From: Accumulibacter sp964420975
GTDB lineage: Bacteria; Pseudomonadota; Gammaproteobacteria; Burkholderiales; Rhodocyclaceae
DNA length: 64,000 nt
Reading direction: 5' to 3'
Assembly (NCBI GenBank): GCA_964420975.1
Contig: CAYQVH010000002.1
Coordinates: forward strand, 196,395 to 260,394
Position numbers and translations under genes: made by a program. This document shows positions 37,857-46,207 of this stretch, in pieces. Under the pieces are notes generated by a model. The model was not told the origin of the DNA, did not search any database, and saw only the letters and a list, made by a program, of their open reading frames with translations. How positions within the stretch are numbered: the first letter of the stretch is position 1; each line of letters starts with the position of its first letter.

Positions 37857-38183
37857 ATGGAAGGTCTGCTGGCGATCGCCATCGCGGTGCTGACGAGTTG
37901 CGGCGTCTTCCTCGTCCTGCGGGCGCGCACCTTTCCGGTTCTGCTCGGTCTGACGCTGCTCTCGTACGCCGTCAATCTCTTTCTTTTTGCCAGTGGTCGC
38001 CTGCGCCTCGACCAGCCGCCCCTGATTCACCCCGGCGGGAGTTACACCGATCCCTTGCCGCAAGCACTGGTGCTGACGGCGATCGTGATCGGCTTCGGGA
38101 TGACGGCGTATCTCGCCATGCTGGCGCTGCGCGCACTCGCCGAGTCGGGAAGCGACGACGTCGACGCGAAAGGAAAACGCTGA
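37857..38183 (+). CDS. mrpC: Mrp antiporter subunit C
   Basis: 108 residues, three transmembrane helices, NuoK-like. Motifs are TSCGVFLVLRARTFPVLLGL, LSYAVNLFLFASGRL, and DPLPQALVLTAIVIGFGMTA with the conserved QALVLTAIVI. It is 43 nt after mrpA and its TGA overlaps the mrpD ATG. Confidence 0.95.
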   Translation: MEGLLAIAIAVLTSCGVFLVLRARTFPVLLGLTLLSYAVNLFLFASGRLRLDQPPLIHPGGSYTDPLPQALVLTAIVIGFGMTAYLAMLALRALAESGSDDVDAKGKR

Positions 38184-39691
38184 TGCAGGCGCAGGCGCCG
38201 ATACTGCCGCTACTGATCCCGTTTCTCGCGGCCTTGCTGCAACTGGCCTGGCGCCGGATGACGGTGCAACGCGTGATCGGCCTCGGCGCGGGGGGGCTGC
38301 TGGTCGCCGTCACCGGCTGGCTGGCGGTGCTCGCCGACGACGGCATGCTGCGCGTCTACGCGCTCGGCGACTGGCCAGCGCCGTACGGGATCGTTCTCGT
38401 CGTCGACCGCCTGGCGGCGGCCATGGTCCTGCTGACGGCGGTTCTCGGCCTGCTCGCGCTGCTTGCCGCGAGTTCCGGTTTCGACGATGCCGGGCAGCAT
38501 TTCCATCCGCTTTTTCAGTTGCAGCTGTTTGGCCTTTGTGGCGCCTTTCTGACCGGTGATCTTTTCAATCTCTTCGTCTTCTTCGAGGTCATGCTGCTCG
38601 CCTCCTACGCTCTGCTCGCCCACGGCGGCGGTCTGGCGAGAACGCGCGCCGGGCTCGGCTACGTTGTCCTCAATCTCGTCGGCTCGGCGATTTTCCTGAT
38701 CGGCCTCGGCCTGCTGTACGGAACGATGGGGACGCTGAACCTGGCGCATCTGGCGCAGCGGCTGGTGCTCAGCGGCGGCGATCAGGGTCTGGTGCGACTG
38801 GCGCTGATGCTGCTCGTCGTCGTCTTCGCGCTCAAGGCCGGCTTGCTGCCGCTGTGTTTCTGGCTGCCGCACACCTACGCCGCGGCGGGGGTGCCGGTCG
38901 CTGCCTTGTTTGCGATCATGACCAAGGTGGGTATCGTCGCGCTCCTGCGCCTGCAAACGGTGGCACTCGATCCGGCGCTTCCCGACCTGCTCAAGCCTTG
39001 GCTGCCGGTGCTGGCGATGGCGACGATCGCGCTGGCGGCGGTCGGCGTCGTCGTCGCGACTCGGTTGCAGGCGCTCGCCGCCTGGCTGGTGCTGCTCTCG
39101 GCGGGAACGCTGCTGATCGTCCCGGCGCAAGCGAGCGTCGCTGTCGACGCCGCGGCGATCTACTATCTGGTGCAGTCGACGCTCGCCGGTGCCGCCTTTT
39201 TCCTGCTTGCCGGAGCGGTCGCCGAACAGCGCGGCGAGGCGGGCGATCGCTTCGCTTCGGGAGCGCCGCCGGCGACCTGGCTCAGCCTCTGCTTTCTCGT
39301 CGCTGCGGTCAGCGTGGCAGGGCTGCCGCCGTTCTCGGGCTTCATCGCCAAGGTCATGCTGCTCGGCGCGCTACGCGGCGTCGCCGGCGCCCCGGCGCTG
39401 TGGACGGTGCTCCTGGCGGCCAGCTTTCTGGTCATGATCGCTCTCGCTCGCAATGGCTGCCTGCTCGTCTGGAAGCATCAGGCGATGGCTCGCCCCGCGG
39501 CGAATCCGCTGCCACCGACGATGACCGTTGCGACGCTGCTGCTCGTCGCCGCTGGTCCGCTGCTCGCCGTCGTCGCCGAGCCGCTCGCCGCCTACGCCGG
39601 TCGCGCCGCCAGCCAGTTGCACTCGCCAGGGGCCTACGTCGCCAGCGTTCTCGGACAGGCGCCACGATCCCGCCTGCGGGAAGTCCGATGA
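38183..39691 (+). CDS. mrpD: Mrp antiporter subunit D
   Basis: 502 residues with about 14 helices, NuoN/NuoM-like proton channel. It has FNLFVFFEVMLLASYALLAH with the membrane Glu, ALKAGLLPLCFWLPHTYAAA and SVAGLPPFSGFIAKVMLLGA, typical of MrpD. The ATG shares a base with the mrpC stop (TGATG). Confidence 0.95.
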   Translation: MQAQAPILPLLIPFLAALLQLAWRRMTVQRVIGLGAGGLLVAVTGWLAVLADDGMLRVYALGDWPAPYGIVLVVDRLAAAMVLLTAVLGLLALLAASSGFDDAGQHFHPLFQLQLFGLCGAFLTGDLFNLFVFFEVMLLASYALLAHGGGLARTRAGLGYVVLNLVGSAIFLIGLGLLYGTMGTLNLAHLAQRLVLSGGDQGLVRLALMLLVVVFALKAGLLPLCFWLPHTYAAAGVPVAALFAIMTKVGIVALLRLQTVALDPALPDLLKPWLPVLAMATIALAAVGVVVATRLQALAAWLVLLSAGTLLIVPAQASVAVDAAAIYYLVQSTLAGAAFFLLAGAVAEQRGEAGDRFASGAPPATWLSLCFLVAAVSVAGLPPFSGFIAKVMLLGALRGVAGAPALWTVLLAASFLVMIALARNGCLLVWKHQAMARPAANPLPPTMTVATLLLVAAGPLLAVVAEPLAAYAGRAASQLHSPGAYVASVLGQAPRSRLREVR

Positions 39692-40176
39692 AGCGACTGC
39701 TGCCCCGTCCCGGTCTGGCGCTGACCGTCTTCGTGGTCTGGCTGCTGATCACCAACGCCGCCTCCTTGGGGCTGATCGTCCTTGGTGTCGTCATCGCCCT
39801 CGCCGTACCGCCTCTGACGCTGGCTTTCTGGCCCACCCCGCCGCGTGTCGTTCTCTCCTGGCGCAGCCTGCGCTTTCTGGCAGTTTTCATCGCCGATCTG
39901 CTGAGCGCCAACCTGCGTGTCGCGCGCCAGGTGATTGGGCCGGTCCACCGCTTGTCACCGGCCTTCGTCGAAGTCCCGCTCGATCTGCGCGACCCTTTCG
40001 TCATCACCGTGCTCGCCAGCGTCGTCTCGCTGACCCCGGGCACGGTCTCCATCGACGTCGATCGGCAACGCTGGATGCTGCTGGTTCATGCCCTCGACGC
40101 GCCCGACCCCCAGGCTTTGGCGCGCGAAATCAAGGAGCGCTACGAACGACCGCTGCGAGAGATCTTTCCATGCTGA
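39688..40176 (+). CDS. mrpE: Mrp antiporter subunit E
   Basis: 162 residues, two or three N-terminal membrane helices (LALTVFVVWLLITNAASLG) and a cytoplasmic tail with the family motif VVSLTPGTVSIDVD and LLVHALD. It is needed for assembly or activity in Mrp systems. It overlaps mrpD by ATGA. Confidence 0.94.
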   Translation: MKRLLPRPGLALTVFVVWLLITNAASLGLIVLGVVIALAVPPLTLAFWPTPPRVVLSWRSLRFLAVFIADLLSANLRVARQVIGPVHRLSPAFVEVPLDLRDPFVITVLASVVSLTPGTVSIDVDRQRWMLLVHALDAPDPQALAREIKERYERPLREIFPC

Positions 40177-40439
40177 GTTCCGCACTCGAAGTCGCTTTCG
40201 TCCTGGTCGGCGCGGCGATCCTGCTTGCCCTCTACCGGCTCTTGCGCGGACCGGACACCAGCGACCGGGTGCTCGCCCTTGATACGCTGGGCATTGACGC
40301 GATCGCCTTGCTTGTTCTCTACGGCATCCACACCGCCAGTACGGCGTTTTTCGAGGTCGCCCTGTTGTTGGCGTTGCTCGGCTTTGTCGGCACTGTCGCG
40401 CTGTGCAAGTTCCTGCTGCGTGGAGATCTCATCGAATGA
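40170..40439 (+). CDS. mrpF: Mrp antiporter subunit F
   Basis: 89 residues, three helices. LYRLLRGPDTSDRVLALDTL with the conserved PDxxDRVxALD core, followed by FVGTVALCKFLLRGDLIE, marks MrpF. Its ATG lies within the last codons of mrpE (7-nt overlap). Confidence 0.95.
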   Translation: MLSSALEVAFVLVGAAILLALYRLLRGPDTSDRVLALDTLGIDAIALLVLYGIHTASTAFFEVALLLALLGFVGTVALCKFLLRGDLIE

Positions 40440-40768
40440 GTGCGGTCAGCGAGGCATTGGTCGCCGTGCTCATCGTCGTCGGCGGAGTTTTCGTCTTCCT
40501 TGGATCGGTTGGACTGGCGCGCCTGCCAGACCTGATGACCCGCCTGCACGGCCCGACGAAAGCGACGACGCTCGGGGTCGGCGCCCTCCTGCTTGCTTCG
40601 TCGATCTACTTTTCGACCCAGGTCGTCGGCCACCTCAGTCTGCACGAACTCGCCATCGCCTTGTTCCTCGTGCTCTCGGCGCCGGTAACGGCGCACCTGA
40701 TTGCCAAGGCGGCGCGGCATCGGGAAGGCTCGAAGGGCCGTCCGCGGCGCACCGGCGAGGGCCGCTGA
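40436..40768 (+). CDS. mrpG: Mrp antiporter subunit G
   Basis: 110 residues, three helices. FLGSVGLARLPDLMTRLHGP followed by TKATTLGVGALLLA is the MrpG signature. It overlaps mrpF by ATGA and closes the operon. The tail (HREGSKGRPRRTGEGR) is basic and cytoplasmic. The full A(B)CDEFG set should give sodium/alkali resistance or pH homeostasis. Confidence 0.95.
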   Translation: MSAVSEALVAVLIVVGGVFVFLGSVGLARLPDLMTRLHGPTKATTLGVGALLLASSIYFSTQVVGHLSLHELAIALFLVLSAPVTAHLIAKAARHREGSKGRPRRTGEGR

Positions 40769-40940
40769 CGATTTGTCGGCGACGCGTTCGCTTCGCCTAA
40801 GCCACCGCCTCCCGCCGCGCGCTCCGGCGTCTGCCAACCGTCATAGCCGGGACGCGTCCAGGGTTTGCCAGTGCTACAATGCGCGGCGTCTGGCGCGCCC
40901 TGGCACGACCGATAGATCCCCCAACAAGGAGCTGCAAGCG

Positions 40941-42380
40941 ATGGCTGTAGAGGGCCAGTTTTTTCGTCCGGTACGTGACTTCTGTCAGCGAACTGTCGTC
41001 ACCTGCGCTCCTGACGACGCTCTGGTGGCCGTCGTGCAGACGATGCGCGAGCAGAACATTTCGAGCGTCGTCGTCTGCGAAAGCAAGTTGCCGACCGGGA
41101 TCATGACCGACCGCGATCTGCGCAACAAGGTCGTCGCGCGCGGCGCCGACCCGTCGGCGCTGGCAGTGCGCGACATCATGAACAGCCCGCTGACCGTGAT
41201 CGACGAACACGCCGCCCTCTACGAGGCGCTGTATCTGATGTCGCGGCAGAACATCCATCGTCTCGCCGTCGTCGACGGCAAGGGACGGCTCTCGGGAATC
41301 ATCACCGACAGTGACATCATCCGCCTGCAGTCGCATTCGCCGCACCAACTGGTTCTTGACATTGAACGCGCCGGCAGTGTCGAGGAAGTCAAGGCGGTCT
41401 ACTCGCGCATTCAGGGTCTCGTCCTGCATCTGACCGCCGCCGGCAGCAGCACGCGTGACATGGTGCGCATGATCGCGCACCTCAACGACCAGATCCTTCT
41501 GCGGCTGATTCATCTGTTACGCGCGGCGAACTTTGCCAACCTGCCCGAGCCCTTCGCCGTCGTCGTCCTCGGCAGCGAAGGCCGCGGCGAGCAGACGCTG
41601 CTGACAGACCAGGACAATGCGCTGGTCTATGGCGACGACCTCGACGCCGATCAGGTCCGCACGCTCGAAGACTTTTCCGGGCAACTGATCGACTCGCTGA
41701 TCGCCATCGGCGTCCCGCCGTGCCCAGGGGGGATCATGGCCAACAACAAGGAGTGGCGACGCAGCCTGGGCAAGTGGCGCGAGCAGATCAACCGCTGGCT
41801 GCGCGCGCCGACACCGAACCACGTCTTGAGTTGTGGGACCTTCGTCGACATTCGCACGATTTACGGCGACCCCTCGTTCGAGCAACAGCTGAAGAATCAG
41901 GTCTACAAACACGTCCAGCAGGACAAACTGTTCCTCATGCGGATGGTCGAGAACACCCTTCGCTTCGCGCCACCGATTGGCTGGTTCGGCCGCATCAAGG
42001 GCGAAAAGGACGGCGAACACTCGGGCATGCTGGAAATCAAGAAAGCCGGCATCTTCGCCCTTTCCGAGGGGGTGAAAGCGCTGGCGATCCAGGCCGGAAA
42101 GCTCACCGGCAACACCCACCAGCGCCTGGAGATGCTGGTTAAGGACAAGGTCCTCAACAAAAAGCTGGCCGACAATGTCGCCGAAAGTTTCGACTTCCTG
42201 GTCCTGATGCGTTTGCGCGGCCAAGTCGAGGCCGTACGTGAAGGTCGCAAACCCGACAACTACATTCCGCTCGAACATCTGAGCATGATGGAACTGGGGC
42301 GACTGCAGATTGCGCTGAAAGGGGTCGAGACCTTCCAGGAATTCATCAAGGGGCACTTCAAGCTGCATCTGCTGCGCTGA
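40941..42380 (+). CDS. CBS-domain / DUF294 nucleotidyltransferase-like protein
   Basis: 479 residues. Two CBS repeats (residues about 15-130: SSVVVCESKLPTGIMTDRDL and HRLAVVDGKGRLSGIITDSD) would bind an adenine nucleotide. Then comes the DUF294 domain with a GlnD-like nucleotidyltransferase motif, GSEGRGEQTLLTDQDNALVY, and a C-terminal all-helical substrate-binding domain (DUF294_C). The N-terminal cyclic-nucleotide-binding domain seen in many relatives is absent. AAGGAG precedes the ATG. It is a single gene. It may modify a protein or signal cell energy state, but no substrate is known. Confidence 0.9.
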   Translation: MAVEGQFFRPVRDFCQRTVVTCAPDDALVAVVQTMREQNISSVVVCESKLPTGIMTDRDLRNKVVARGADPSALAVRDIMNSPLTVIDEHAALYEALYLMSRQNIHRLAVVDGKGRLSGIITDSDIIRLQSHSPHQLVLDIERAGSVEEVKAVYSRIQGLVLHLTAAGSSTRDMVRMIAHLNDQILLRLIHLLRAANFANLPEPFAVVVLGSEGRGEQTLLTDQDNALVYGDDLDADQVRTLEDFSGQLIDSLIAIGVPPCPGGIMANNKEWRRSLGKWREQINRWLRAPTPNHVLSCGTFVDIRTIYGDPSFEQQLKNQVYKHVQQDKLFLMRMVENTLRFAPPIGWFGRIKGEKDGEHSGMLEIKKAGIFALSEGVKALAIQAGKLTGNTHQRLEMLVKDKVLNKKLADNVAESFDFLVLMRLRGQVEAVREGRKPDNYIPLEHLSMMELGRLQIALKGVETFQEFIKGHFKLHLLR

Positions 42381-42733
42381 TCCCCGGAACCCTGCACGCC
42401 AAGGATGGCCTCTGGCGCCTCCAGGTAGCGCCGAACACGAGGCACTCCTGCCAGAACAGGGTCGAGCCGCGCCGGCGATGGGCGCCGCCTTGGCGCGAAG
42501 CGCTCGGCGCCTAGTGCAGGGCAAAGCGACCCTGCGTCCGTGAGCCTACCCGACAGGCGCGGAATGCGTTATATTGCGCCGCAACAGAATTCGCCTCGTC
42601 TCGTCAGTAACCCGTTATTTCGACTGTCGACCGTCCAACCCGAACAGGACGCCGGTCGCGATCGGCGGCGAGAACTCTCCCCGCCGGGCGCAACGCCTTG
42701 TCGCCCCGTCCCTCTCTGACACCTGGAACCCGC
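42381..42733. other. Intergenic region before the DUF2760-Hsp70 pair
   Basis: 353 bases without a supported gene. It contains GC-rich repeats of the type GGCGCCT near 42414-42425 and an AT-rich patch (GTTATATTG, around 42568-42576) that may be a -10 region for the downstream pair. No clear -35 box or terminator was found. Confidence 0.4.
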
Positions 42734-43294
42734 ATGAAACCTGATTCCCTGTCTCTCTTGAGCCGTCTTTCGCTGGCGTGTCGCACCTTCGTCGCGATCG
42801 TTGCCGACCGTGGTTTCGCCACCCGCGTGCACGCGTTACGCGCTGGCCAGGCACGCACCGAGCCGTCGGCACCGGTGTCGGCGCCAGTCGCGGTCGTCTC
42901 GCCGCTGGTCGAGGCGGCGCCAGACGGCGCGCTGCAGCTGCTCGGACTGCTGCAGCGCGAAGCACGCTTTGTTGACTTCCTTGAAGAGGACGTTGCGGGT
43001 TACGGCGACGCCGACATCGGTGCTGCCGCGCGCGTCGTCCATGAAGGGTGCCGCAAGGTGCTGCGCGAGAACTTTACGATCGCGCCGGTGCGCGACGAAG
43101 CCGAGGGCGCGCGGATCACGCTGCCGGCTGGCTTCGACGCCGCGGCCGTGCGCATCACCGGCAACGTCGTCGGCCAGCCACCGTTCGCCGGCAGTCTGAC
43201 GCATCGCGGCTGGCGCGTCGTCGACATGCGACTGCCGAAAGTCTCACGCAGCCACGAACTGTCGATCCTTACTCCGGCTGAGGTCGAACTATGA
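42734..43294 (+). CDS. DUF2760 domain-containing protein
   Basis: 186 residues. A short basic N-terminus and an Ala/Pro-rich linker (about 50-65) lead to the conserved DUF2760 domain: ALQLLGLLQREARFVDFLEE, DIGAAARVVHEGCRKVL, and LTHRGWRVVDMRLPKVSR. The family is regularly coded just before Hsp70-like genes and is thought to work with them, but no activity is known. It overlaps the Hsp70 start by ATGA. No signal peptide. Confidence 0.9.
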   Translation: MKPDSLSLLSRLSLACRTFVAIVADRGFATRVHALRAGQARTEPSAPVSAPVAVVSPLVEAAPDGALQLLGLLQREARFVDFLEEDVAGYGDADIGAAARVVHEGCRKVLRENFTIAPVRDEAEGARITLPAGFDAAAVRITGNVVGQPPFAGSLTHRGWRVVDMRLPKVSRSHELSILTPAEVEL

Positions 43295-45138
43295 GCGACG
43301 CGCGCTTTGCCATCGGCATCGATCTGGGAACGACGCATTGTGCGCTGTCGAGGGTCGACCTGGCCGCCAGCGAAGGCGAGCAGGTGGCGCTCGACGTATT
43401 GCCGATCCCGCAGCTGACCGCTCCCGGTACCGTCGAAGCACTGGCGCTGCTACCGTCTTTCATCTATCTGCCGCACGCGAGCGAGCTGGCGGCGGGAGAC
43501 GTCAGCCTGCCGTGGACGGCCGATCAGGAGTCCGTGGTCGGTGAAATGGCGCGTCGCCACGGTGCGGCGACGCCTATCCGGCTGGTATCAAGTGCGAAAA
43601 GCTGGCTCTGCCACGCCGGGGTCGATCGTCGCGCTGCGATTCTGCCGGTCGACGCGCCTGCCGATCTTGTCCGTCTGTCGCCGCTCGAAGCGTCGCTGCA
43701 TTATCTGCAGCACCTGCGCGCCGCTTGGGACGAGGCGCACCCGGAAGCGCCTTTTGTCGACCAGGACGTTGTCGTCACCATTCCGGCCTCGTTCGACCCG
43801 GCGGCACGCGAACTCACCGCCGAGGCGGCGCGCGCCGTTGGCTGCGAGCGGATGATCCTGCTCGAGGAGCCGCAGGCGGCGCTCTACAGCTGGATCGAAA
43901 AAAGCGGCGGCGGCTGGCGGCGACAAGTGCGCCCGGGCGACGTCATTCTCGTCGTCGACGTCGGCGGCGGGACCAGCGACTTCTCGCTGATCGCCGTTCT
44001 CGAACGCGAAGGCAACCTCGAGCTACATCGGGTCGCCGTCGGCGAGCACATCCTGCTCGGCGGCGACAATATGGATCTGGCGCTGGCCTACCTGATCAAC
44101 GGCAAGCTGGCGGCGCAGGGTAGCAAACTGGACGCCTGGCAACTGCGCGCACTGACTCACGCCTGCCGCACGGCAAAGGAAGCGCTGCTCGGCGACGTCG
44201 AACGGACGGCGGTGCCAGTGGTCGTCCCCAGTCGCGGCGCCAAGTTGATCGGCGGTTCGTTGCGCAGCGAACTGACTCGCGAGGACGTCGCGACGAACTT
44301 GCTCGCCGGCTTCTTTCCGCCGGCGACGATCGCCGATCGCCCACAAGGCCGCGGCCGCGGCGGCCTGACGCAACTCGGACTTCCCTACGCGCAGGACGCG
44401 GCGATTACCCGCCACCTGGCCGCGTTCCTGGCTCGTCAGCTCACCGCGACCAACGACCTCGAGGGCTTCGGCCGCCAGCTCCCGGCGGGTGCCAGTTTCC
44501 TCCACCCCACCGCCGTCCTGTTCAATGGCGGCGTCTTCAAGTCCGAACTGCTCGTCGAACGAATGCTGGCGACGATCAACTCCTGGCTCGCGGCGGAGCA
44601 TTCGCCGCCAGCGCGCCGCCTTGGCGGGGCCGACCTCGACCTCGCGGTCGCGCGCGGAGCCGCCTATTACGGGTATGTGCGTCGCGGCCGTGGCGTGCGC
44701 ATTCGCGGCGGCACCGCACGCGCGTACTACGTTGCGGTCGAATCGGCGATGCCGGCGGTACCCGGGATCGAGCCGCCGGTACAGGCCTTGTGTCTGGCGC
44801 CGTTCGGCATGGAGGAAGGAAGTGAGGCGGCGCTGCCGACGCAGGAGTTTGGCCTGGTGGTCGGCGAGGAAGTGCGTTTTCGGTTCTTCGGCTCGTCGGT
44901 CCGCCGGCTCGATCAGGTCGGTACGCTGCTCGACGACTGGGGCAGCGACGAACTTCAGGAGCTCGAAGAAATTCGTACGACGCTGGCCAGCGCCGGGCGT
45001 GCCGCGGGCGAGGTGGTTCGCGTCCGCTTGCACGCCCGCGTCACCGAAGCCGGAACCCTCGAACTCGAAGCGCTACCGCACGGCGGCGAGGCGCCGTGGA
45101 AAGTCGAATTTGACGTGCGCGGCAAGGACGCCGGGTGA
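43291..45138 (+). CDS. Hsp70-family protein (DnaK-like ATPase, atypical)
   Basis: 615 residues. The actin/Hsp70 ATPase fold is clear from phosphate-1 FAIGIDLGTTHCALSRVDL, VVVTIPASFDPAARELTAEA, the phosphate-2 region LVVDVGGGTSDFSLIAV near residue 220, and the adenosine loop LFNGGVFKSELLVERML. The C-terminal part differs from DnaK: a short beta domain (YYVAVESAMPAVPGIEPPVQ) and little helical lid. It may act as a specialised chaperone for the neighbouring DUF2760 protein. A second, larger Hsp70 of the usual three-gene set is not downstream here. No dnaJ or grpE is nearby. Confidence 0.93.
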   Translation: MSDARFAIGIDLGTTHCALSRVDLAASEGEQVALDVLPIPQLTAPGTVEALALLPSFIYLPHASELAAGDVSLPWTADQESVVGEMARRHGAATPIRLVSSAKSWLCHAGVDRRAAILPVDAPADLVRLSPLEASLHYLQHLRAAWDEAHPEAPFVDQDVVVTIPASFDPAARELTAEAARAVGCERMILLEEPQAALYSWIEKSGGGWRRQVRPGDVILVVDVGGGTSDFSLIAVLEREGNLELHRVAVGEHILLGGDNMDLALAYLINGKLAAQGSKLDAWQLRALTHACRTAKEALLGDVERTAVPVVVPSRGAKLIGGSLRSELTREDVATNLLAGFFPPATIADRPQGRGRGGLTQLGLPYAQDAAITRHLAAFLARQLTATNDLEGFGRQLPAGASFLHPTAVLFNGGVFKSELLVERMLATINSWLAAEHSPPARRLGGADLDLAVARGAAYYGYVRRGRGVRIRGGTARAYYVAVESAMPAVPGIEPPVQALCLAPFGMEEGSEAALPTQEFGLVVGEEVRFRFFGSSVRRLDQVGTLLDDWGSDELQELEEIRTTLASAGRAAGEVVRVRLHARVTEAGTLELEALPHGGEAPWKVEFDVRGKDAG

Positions 45139-45199
45139 AAGACCGGGCAATCGTTCGTCTTTGTCCCGGCGGTTTTCGGATTCGGCGACCCGGTCGTTC

Positions 45200-46165
45200 T
45201 CAGCGTCCGGCCCGATAGCGATAGCGGTCGAGACGCAGCTGCACCAGTTCGCCGGGCGAGAGATACGTCGGCGCCACGGCTTCGAGGGACACCGGCCGCC
45301 ATCCGGGATAATCGTGCGAACCGTCGCTGACGCTATCGACTTCCATCGATCGCAGGTTGTCGGGAGACAAGGGCGGCTTCGGCAGCAACCACATGACGCC
45401 GGCCTGGAAGTAGGCCCAGCCACCGGTTCCCAGATCGACGATGCGTGCCCGTTTGCCGACGAGACGCGCGGTGTACTCGACCATTTCGCGCAGGGTGTAG
45501 ACCTTCGGTCCGCACAGTTCGTAGGTCTGGCCAAACGTCGAGAGATCACGCAGCGAGTCGACGAAAGCTCGCGCCACGTCGCCCACATAAACCGGCTGGA
45601 AGCGGGCTGACCCGGCCGCCAGCGGCAGCACGGGAGCAAGCTTGATCAGCTTGGCGAACAGGTTGAGGAACGCGTCATCGGGGCCGAAAACGACCGACGG
45701 CCTGAAAATCGTGACGTCCAGGTCGTCCTTGGCCGCCAGGACGATTGCTTCGCCTTCGCCCTTCGAGCGCAGATACTCGGATGGACCCTTGATCGCGGCG
45801 CGCAGCGCGCTCATGTGCAGCAGCCGGCGGACGCCGGTTTCCTTCATTGCGGTGACGATCTTCGCCGGCAGTTCAACGTGCGCGGCTGCAAACCCCTTGC
45901 CGTAGGGCAGGCGCGAGTCGCCGTCGTGGAGGATGCCGACCAGGTTGATTACCGCATCGTGGCCACGCATCAGGCCGGCGAGCGCCTCAGGGTGATTGAC
46001 GTTGGCTTCGACGACATTGACCATGGGCAGTAGCGCGTGCTTCTTGCCGTTTTCGAGGTGACGCGTCGCCACGGTTACCCGCACGCCCCGTTCGGAAAGG
46101 GCGCTTGCCACCCAGCCGCCGATGAAGCCGCTGCCGCCAATCAACAGTACCTTCTCGAGTTCCAT
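45200..46165 (-). CDS. NAD(P)-binding epimerase-like protein (NDUFA9 family)
   Basis: 321 residues, atypical short-chain dehydrogenase of the complex I NDUFA9-like group. The N-terminal dinucleotide loop is VLLIGGSGFIGGWVASALSE. Next come DAVINLVGILHDGDSRLPYG, YLRSKGEGEAIVLAA (with the YxxxK-like lysine) and FRPSVVFGPDDAFLNLFAKL. It probably binds NADPH and acts in quinone or lipid redox chemistry, or as an assembly factor. Exact role unknown. ATG 46165 is preceded by a weak GGGGAG site. It follows the lytic transglycosylase gene by 42 nt on the same strand. Confidence 0.88.
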   Translation of the reverse strand: MELEKVLLIGGSGFIGGWVASALSERGVRVTVATRHLENGKKHALLPMVNVVEANVNHPEALAGLMRGHDAVINLVGILHDGDSRLPYGKGFAAAHVELPAKIVTAMKETGVRRLLHMSALRAAIKGPSEYLRSKGEGEAIVLAAKDDLDVTIFRPSVVFGPDDAFLNLFAKLIKLAPVLPLAAGSARFQPVYVGDVARAFVDSLRDLSTFGQTYELCGPKVYTLREMVEYTARLVGKRARIVDLGTGGWAYFQAGVMWLLPKPPLSPDNLRSMEVDSVSDGSHDYPGWRPVSLEAVAPTYLSPGELVQLRLDRYRYRAGR

Positions 46166-46207
46166 GCTCCCCTGCCCATCCAGAAACGAGGTCGTAAAGC
46201 CGTCATT

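Noticed and set aside
38210..39130. 306-codon minus-strand frame inside mrpD
   Set aside because: Antisense shadow rich in Gln/Arg/Glu without any domain; mrpD explains the region.
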